Shown here one piece after another: positions 58,795 through 64,000 of a stretch of DNA of 64,000 nucleotides. The stretch spans positions 124,001 through 188,000 of the forward strand of contig WBZZ01004130.1 of the NCBI GenBank assembly GCA_019918135.1, in the 5' to 3' direction. The notes beneath the pieces are model-generated. The model made no database searches. It was not told where the DNA came from and saw nothing but the letters and a program-made list of their open reading frames with translations. The stretch is from Paulinella micropora. Its lineage: Eukaryota > Cercozoa > Imbricatea > Euglyphida > Paulinellidae. The position numbers and the translations under genes were made by a program. Position 1 is the stretch's first letter. Each line of letters opens with the position of its first letter.

Positions 58795-60909
58795 ATGAAA
58801 AAAGAGATGCAGGTAGTGCCCGCCGTCGAATCCGGTGCGGCCCGCACTTTTAAGAGCAAATACAAAGCAGAGGACGCAGTAGCACTTCTGACCTCAGGCG
58901 CGCGGTTACGCCTGCAAGCAGGAGGCAAGCTTAGCCTGCTACTGTCTCAGTCAGCGTCAGAGTGGCTTCCCGCCTGCGAACGCTGTTTTACTCTATTGGG
59001 GAGCGCAACGCTCGCCAAGGCAGAACCATGGTTCGATGACTGGCACTTTAGGCTGTGTGTCCTACACGCGCGCAGGTTAGAAAAGAAGCGCAAGCGCATT
59101 GAGCGTCGCCGACTCAAGAAAAAGCGGAGGCGGGAGGCCGCGCAGCGCCTTCAACCCCGCAAGAGAAGGCGTCTGCGACCTGCGAGTGACACAGAACGCG
59201 GAGGTCAGCACCCCAGCGCACCCGCGCCCCCTCCCTCTTTCTGGCCCGCGCCGCCGGCAGGGCAGGGGATCCCCTCGTACACTCCTCTCTCCAGCCCGCA
59301 TCGGCGTGCTGGGCAGGAAACTCAAACTAGAAAAAAAAATGACAAACTGCAACAAGGCAGCGCGAAACAGCCGGTCCAGCAAAGGGCGTTGTCGGCACAT
59401 AGTACAACTTCAGAAAAAAACGCAGAGGACGCATCGGTCTGGGTGGATTCCAAGAATTCTGTCTCAGCAATGCAAACCGAGCTAGACAGGCGCTTGGTCT
59501 GTGACATCTGTGAAAAGCGCTTTTCATTCTCAAGCAAACTGACGACACACATGCGCTCGCACACGGGCGAGAAGCCTTATGCATGCGAAAAATGCGCGAG
59601 CAAATTCACTACATCTAGCCAGCTCACAGTTCACAAGCGCGTGCACACGGGCGAGAAGCCCTACGCATGCGGCGAATGCACAAGCAAATTCGCTACCTCT
59701 AGCCAGCTCACCGTACACAAGCGCGTGCACACAGGTCAGAAACCATACGCCTGCGATAAATGCACAAGCAAATTCGCTGATTCCAGCCATCTCACAGTGC
59801 ACAAACGCCGTATACACACTGGCGAGAAGCCCTTCGCCTGCGGCGAATGCAATAGAAGGTTTGTGACCTCTAGCCAGCTCATAGTGCACAAGCGGCGTGC
59901 GCACACTGGCGAAAAGCCCTACGTCTGCGATAAATGCACAGGCAAATTTGCTACATCTGGCGGCCTCATAGAGCACAAGCGCGTGCACACGGATGAAAAG
60001 CCTTATAGCTGCGGTTGGTGCAATAGGAGTTTTTCTAACTCTAGTCACCTAAAAACGCACAAGCGTGTGCACACGGGCGAAAAGCCTTATGTTTGCGAAG
60101 AATGCAATACACACTTTGCATATTTGGGCAGTCTTAGAGAGCACAAGGCAAAGCACGAGGAAAGCAGGAGTTGGAAGTACGTGTGCAGCTTTGTGTCGCA
60201 CGGCACAATCAAGCCCCAGCCCGGCCAAGAATCGCTGGCGTGCACAACGCGTTGCAAAACAGCATGGTTGTTAGACTACCACGTGCAGTTCTGCCACACT
60301 GCGGAGGGATTGGCCCAGCGGTTTCGCAGCGAGCAGCGGCTGGCTGATTTTCTGCACAGCCAGGGATGGCAGTGCGATCGAGACTACGTTAACACGGTCG
60401 ATTTTGGGTTGTGTGAGGGTCCGGACTTTGGGGGCTTTGCGAGGGCCAGGCCGGATTTTTATATCCCGCTTTTCCAGTCGCTACCGCACAGGTGCGTGCT
60501 GTTGGTGGGCAACGACGAATTCGAGCATCGGCGCTACCGTTGCGAGCTCACGCGCACGCACAACATTGCCACTGCGCTGGCGATGCAGGAGGGGCTTGCC
60601 AAGCTGCCGATCGTGTACATCCGCTTTAACCCGCACCACTTTAATGTGGACGGCGTGCTGCACGACCCGTCCCTGGAGAGTAGGTTCAAGAAACTGCAGA
60701 GCCTGCTGCTCCAGCTCCAACAAGGGCAAGTGAAGCTTGCTCAGCCGCGCGGCATAAATCTGTTTTATTTGTACTACAGCCGGAAGACAGTGCCTGCCGG
60801 CGCGCAGCCCTGGCAGCAGCTGGATGGCTTGTACGACATTTTGGACGTTGACGACGGCAACTCCGCCGCGGCGTCATTTCTGCGCGATTGTGTAGCGCAG
60901 GTAGAATAA
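58795..60909 (+). CDS. C2H2 zinc-finger protein fused to a restriction-endonuclease-like domain
   Basis: The ATG at 58795 (MKKEMQVVPAVES) is chosen; codons upstream are non-ATG. The product is 704 residues: an N-terminal domain (about 1-90), an Arg/Lys helix with nuclear-signal character (RRRLKKKRRREAAQ), a disordered linker, then eight C2H2 fingers (about 234-460) joined by TGEKPY linkers. A C-terminal part has ARPDFYI (about 549), GNDEFEHRRY and VYIRFNPHHF. The latter pattern belongs to PD-(D/E)XK-type nucleases common in giant viruses, where the middle motif is usually EVDE-x2-H. The fingers would target DNA. The frame is intact. Confidence 0.85.
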   Translation: MKKEMQVVPAVESGAARTFKSKYKAEDAVALLTSGARLRLQAGGKLSLLLSQSASEWLPACERCFTLLGSATLAKAEPWFDDWHFRLCVLHARRLEKKRKRIERRRLKKKRRREAAQRLQPRKRRRLRPASDTERGGQHPSAPAPPPSFWPAPPAGQGIPSYTPLSSPHRRAGQETQTRKKNDKLQQGSAKQPVQQRALSAHSTTSEKNAEDASVWVDSKNSVSAMQTELDRRLVCDICEKRFSFSSKLTTHMRSHTGEKPYACEKCASKFTTSSQLTVHKRVHTGEKPYACGECTSKFATSSQLTVHKRVHTGQKPYACDKCTSKFADSSHLTVHKRRIHTGEKPFACGECNRRFVTSSQLIVHKRRAHTGEKPYVCDKCTGKFATSGGLIEHKRVHTDEKPYSCGWCNRSFSNSSHLKTHKRVHTGEKPYVCEECNTHFAYLGSLREHKAKHEESRSWKYVCSFVSHGTIKPQPGQESLACTTRCKTAWLLDYHVQFCHTAEGLAQRFRSEQRLADFLHSQGWQCDRDYVNTVDFGLCEGPDFGGFARARPDFYIPLFQSLPHRCVLLVGNDEFEHRRYRCELTRTHNIATALAMQEGLAKLPIVYIRFNPHHFNVDGVLHDPSLESRFKKLQSLLLQLQQGQVKLAQPRGINLFYLYYSRKTVPAGAQPWQQLDGLYDILDVDDGNSAAASFLRDCVAQVE

Positions 60910-61339
60910 AAAAAGAGTTCTGTTTCAAAAATAAAACAACAAGATGAAGAAAAAGAAAAAGTTACCTAAAAACGTTTTTTATTAAAAGGCGGATCGGCAA
61001 AGCACAAAGAAGGAAACGTTAAAACAACTCGTTTCGTTTCTGACAATCAGGGGAAAAGCTCCAAAAAAAGTACAAGGAAAATTTTTATTAAAAGCTTGAT
61101 AAGATGATTCTTTTTGGCGATTTGCTCTTTTGCCAGGTTCGACCCCACACCTCCTCCTGCCCACCCTTTTGAAAGAAAGGGAAGGGGGGCGGGGGGTATT
61201 ACCCCTTCTCGCTCCAGAGAATATCATAATGTTTGTTTTTAATACTGTAACCAAAATAATAGTTATTCATAGCCAGGCTAGTTGAACCAAAAAAAACGGG
61301 CAAGCTATCGGAGAAGTTGTTAAGCGGTGGTCTAAGCCG
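60910..61339. other. Spacer
   Basis: A-rich after the stop, with two TTTTTATTAAAAG-type sequences (60977-60987 and 61083-61094) also seen at about 58014-58025, and a G-run near 61183-61195. The short frames here are not supported as genes. Confidence 0.4.
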
Positions 61340-61894
61340 ATGGCAAGCGAACAACACGAGGGCTCTGACCCTGAAGAAAATAAACATCCTTTTTGCTCAA
61401 GATGCCTCAAGCTAAAACAGGACTTCCGACAGGCAAGGGAAGGAGATCAGGCCGCGCAGTTTGCTCTTGGGAGTTGTTACTATAGTGGAGACGGGGTGCC
61501 ACAGAGCTACGAAAAGGCGGCCGAGTGTTTCAGAAAAGCGGCGGAGCAAGGAAACAAGAACGCGCAATTCAATATGGGCATTTGCTACACTAAAGGACAG
61601 GGAGTCGAGCAAGACCTGTGTACGGCGTTCAGTTGGTTCGACAAGGCGGCCACACAAGGATTAGCGAAAGCGCAAACCGCTCAGGGCATTTGCTACGCCG
61701 AAGGGCGGGGAGCATCCAAAGATGAAAAAAAGACGTATGAGTGCTACCTCCTGGCCGCAAGGCAAAATGAAGTGAACGCCCAATTTCTTTTGGCGGATTG
61801 CTATGCCAAAGGACGGGGAGTGGAGAAAAGCCTGGACACAGCGGTCGAGTGGTACAACCAAGGGGCAAGTCAAAGGCACAAGTACGAGCCGTAA
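61340..61894 (+). CDS. Sel1-like repeat protein
   Basis: A 184-residue intact protein. After a polar N-terminus with CSRC, four Sel1-type helical repeats follow (e.g. AQFALGSCYYSGDGVPQSYE, AQFNMGICYTKGQGVEQDL, AQTAQGICYAEGRGASKDEK, AQFLLADCYAKGRGVEKSLD). Sel1 repeats mediate protein-protein contacts and are widespread in giant viruses and amoebal pathogens. No signal peptide is visible. The inferred role is an adaptor acting on host pathways. Confidence 0.88.
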   Translation: MASEQHEGSDPEENKHPFCSRCLKLKQDFRQAREGDQAAQFALGSCYYSGDGVPQSYEKAAECFRKAAEQGNKNAQFNMGICYTKGQGVEQDLCTAFSWFDKAATQGLAKAQTAQGICYAEGRGASKDEKKTYECYLLAARQNEVNAQFLLADCYAKGRGVEKSLDTAVEWYNQGASQRHKYEP

Positions 61895-62129
61895 ACCTGA
61901 ACAAGATGGGAAAAGTGAGAACAGAGTTGTGTTGACCAAAGAATTTAATCAGAAAAAATTGATGAAATGTTTTCCCGGGGAAAAGGAGCGGTGGGGGGGG
62001 GATGTAAAAAGACGCCCCCCCCCCCCCAAGAGAGGCAAGCGACAAAGGGGGAAAATCTTACGTAACAAATAAAAACTGAGCAACAAGCTTGTACTTCTCT
62101 TAAATTCCTCTCTTTTGGTTGTAGACAAC

Positions 62130-62834
62130 ATGCAGGAAGCCAGCAATTGTAAGCGGGCCCAGGAATTGTACAAATTGATCCAGAAGCATGCCACCACCAC
62201 CACTTCTCCTGACTGCCAGGAGTTGTTACAAAAAGCAAAAAGAATAATGGGACCAGGAGACAACAAGCAGGGCGCAACCTCCAGAGCAGTGGTCAAGCAG
62301 GGCGCAAACTCCTCCCGAGCAGTGGTCAAGCAGGACACAACCTCCTCCCGAGCAGTGTTCAAGCAGGACGCAACCTCCTCCCGGGCAGTGGTCAAGCAGG
62401 ACACAACCTCCTCCCGGGCAGTGGTCAAGCAGGACGCAACCCCCCGGGTGGTGGTCGAATGGAACAGTGATCGCATGCAAAACTTTGCACCTGTAGTGGA
62501 CTCCGTTGTCGGCGAGCTAACAGCTGCTGGTTCTGTAGTGATGTTGTATGTGATTCATTTATCCACACAGCGCTTTCATTCAAAATTAGCTGAGGCACGA
62601 TTTCAGCAAGCACGGCAGAAATGTAAAGCAAGCAGGGGCAGGCTAGTTGTGCTGGTGTTGAACAAAGGAGTCATACTAGCAGAAAAGCTCCAGATGGATA
62701 ATTGGCCACAGGAAAACGACGTGGCCGCCGTCGTGACTGTTTTGTACCAAGACCAAGGAGATCAACTACAGCTGAACCGCAAGAATGAGCATAACAAGAA
62801 GTCCTTGGAAAAGCTAAAACGTCTTGTCAAATAA
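62130..62834 (+). CDS. Uncharacterised protein with 11-residue tandem repeats
   Basis: The ATG at 62130 (MQEASNCKRAQELYKLI) follows an A/T-rich leader. The product is 234 residues: a helical N-terminus, about five copies of an SSRAVVKQDTT-like repeat (62262-62450) and a C-terminal globular part with strands such as VVMLYVIHLS and GRLVVLVLNKGVI. The family is unrecognised. The frame is intact although the repeats are nearly identical at DNA level, so copy number could vary. Confidence 0.7.
   Translation: MQEASNCKRAQELYKLIQKHATTTTSPDCQELLQKAKRIMGPGDNKQGATSRAVVKQGANSSRAVVKQDTTSSRAVFKQDATSSRAVVKQDTTSSRAVVKQDATPRVVVEWNSDRMQNFAPVVDSVVGELTAAGSVVMLYVIHLSTQRFHSKLAEARFQQARQKCKASRGRLVVLVLNKGVILAEKLQMDNWPQENDVAAVVTVLYQDQGDQLQLNRKNEHNKKSLEKLKRLVK
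62262..62450 (+). repeat. 33-bp in-frame tandem repeat
   Basis: Units starting GCAGTGGTCAAGCAG lie at 62286, 62319, 62352, 62385 and 62418, with a partial unit before. The period is exactly 33 bases and few substitutions are seen. Confidence 0.9.
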
Positions 62835-62878
62835 AAATGTTCACACGCGAGAAAAGCTAAAATGTCTTGTCAACTTTT
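62808..62878 (+). repeat. Short direct duplication at a gene end
   Basis: GAAAAGCTAAAACGTCTTGTCAA at the 3' end of the coding region recurs about 44 bases downstream (62853-62876) with one substitution, outside the gene. Confidence 0.75.
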
Positions 62879-63082
62879 TGGGATTCACAATGCTTCTTCT
62901 TCCCCCCCCCCTGCCCCCGTCCCCCTCGCGCGCGCCAGCGCGGGGGAGGCACTCCCCCCCTCCCCCTTCCTCCCGCCTCCCGCCGCTTGCATCTTTCGTC
63001 AGACTTTTCCTGACAGACAGAGCCGGCTATTTTTGGAGCAAATCCAATCGAGTTATTTTAGACTAGATACAAAGGGCCAATA

Positions 63083-64000
63083 ATGAGCGAAAAACATTGC
63101 ACCGTAGCTTATGTGTGTGCGGATCCCTTGTGTGACCGAGCGGGGGAGGAGGCTGGCAAGCTAAGGTCGTGTGCTCGTTGCCGCGTCTTGCGTTATTGTA
63201 GTCGTCTTTGCCAAAAGCGTCATTGGGTAGCAGAGCACCGCAATCTTTGCATCCTGGGGGCTCGTCAGAACCCACAATACCCGAGGGCGCTGAGCGCCAT
63301 CCGAAGAATTTGGCGGTCGAAGAAAGCGACAGGCCACGCTGTGGAAGCTAGCACAAACGGACGGCTCGTCAGGCACTTGTCGATGTCTGCATGTCTTAGT
63401 TAGCCCCGAGAGAAAAAGCCTGTCCGTGTACTAACTGACAAAACAGGAACTGGCCAGTCCCGACTATAGGTATTTGCAGGCAAGCGCGGCTGAGGCCAGG
63501 GGTCAGGGGTTGTGTGTCTTGGTGGAGGCCTTGTTAGAACGGATTTCTCAGAGTACCCCGGGCGCCGACGACAGCCCACGATGGCACACTACCATCTTTT
63601 GCTTGATTCTGCCGGAGAGCTGCACAGCGCCCGTTCCGGTTGACAACGGCTTAGCTCAAGATGACAAAGACCTTCTGATCGGCAGGCCGCGCTACGGTTT
63701 TTGCGCAAGGCTAGATTCGGACGACGCGGCTCTGCTCGCCTGCAGTCACTGCCAACTTTTTTGGTACTGCGACAGAAAATGCCAGGCCCAGCACTGGCGC
63801 CAAGCCCACCAGCGGGTTTGCGCTCCGGGGCCGAGCCTGCTCCTAACTCAAGTCTTAGCCATGCAGTTGCCTCAGCAGTTTATGCAGCTTATGAGGCGCC
63901 CATTTTTGGAACAGGCGGACGAAGCGAAATCAGTGCTCCTGTATGCTGTGCTTGAACTAGCGCGGTTACAGCAGGCGACAATAACTGGGTCTGATCCGTA
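63083..64000 (+). pseudogene. Protein with two MYND zinc fingers, broken and running off the window
   Basis: The ATG at 63083 starts MSEKHCTVAYVCADPLC and a first MYND finger (CARCRVLRYCSRLCQKRHW ... H-x3-C). That frame stops at 63401-63403. Coding-like sequence continues in the +1 frame (VSPERKSLSVY), passes an in-frame TAA near 63432, and stays open from about 63435 to the window edge (KQELASPDYRYLQASA ...). It includes a second MYND finger at about 63705-63830 (CSHCQLFWYCDRKCQAQHW). The 3' end is outside the window. MYND fingers bind proline-containing partners and are common in giant-virus proteins. Confidence 0.7.

Noticed and set aside
59530..60048. 172-codon minus-strand frame within the zinc-finger array
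   Set aside because: Antisense of near-identical finger repeats; the plus strand has canonical C2H2 motifs.
1..64000. Alternative genetic code with TGA as a sense codon
   Set aside because: Several good genes end at TGA (for example 24053 and the Polinton polB and protease), and TAA and TAG also occur in frame.
1..64000. tRNA or rRNA genes
   Set aside because: No cloverleaf or rRNA-like sequence was recognised by eye.

Overview
The window is a mosaic. Its backbone is GC-rich and carries genes typical of a large eukaryotic DNA virus: an RNA polymerase largest subunit (RPB1) on the minus strand at 54686-48250, several F-box/leucine-rich proteins, MYND zinc-finger and Sel1-repeat proteins, a C2H2 zinc-finger/nuclease fusion, a Ser/Thr/Pro-rich modular surface-type protein and many unrecognised proteins. 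Genes are single long reading frames separated by spacers full of G- or C-homopolymers. This suits a nucleocytoplasmic large DNA virus (or mirusvirus-like virus) of a protist, or an endogenised copy in a protist chromosome. No capsid, DNA polymerase or packaging gene of that virus is in the window, so the family stays open.

Two complete mobile elements sit in the backbone. A Ty1/copia-like LTR retrotransposon (5912-14263, 396-bp LTRs with 4 differences, 5-bp target duplication AGCCA) splits the C-terminal part of the surface-type gene. A Polinton/Maverick-type virus (27442-47407, 19,966 bp, imperfect terminal inverted repeats, 6-bp target duplication GCAGGT) splits the last codons of an unknown gene. 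The Polinton is AT-rich and looks complete: protein-primed DNA polymerase, DDE-type integrase, packaging ATPase, adenain-like protease, double jelly-roll major capsid protein, penton-like protein, S74-type self-processing fibre, GIY-YIG nuclease, HIRAN protein and small virion proteins. Three of its intergenic spaces share a hairpin cassette.

Region by region: 1-5084 holds unknown genes, including a four-module Cys/Trp-rich protein; 5637-17795 is the surface-type gene with the copia insertion; 18332-25322 holds F-box and leucine-rich proteins plus unknowns; 25718-26999 is a broken Cys-rich gene; 27442-47407 is the Polinton; 47403-54686 has a truncated gene and RPB1; 55091-64000 has unknown genes, the zinc-finger/nuclease, Sel1, a tandem-repeat protein and a double MYND protein.

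Many backbone genes are broken. RPB1 needs four frame changes and carries one in-frame TGA, and at least five other backbone genes have frame changes or in-frame stops, while the Polinton genes and copia pol are open. This fits a decaying endogenous virus invaded by younger elements. Indel errors at G/C homopolymers are an alternative for some breaks, but not for the in-frame stop codons. Six backbone genes remain open over their visible length, so the decay is partial or mixed with sequence error.
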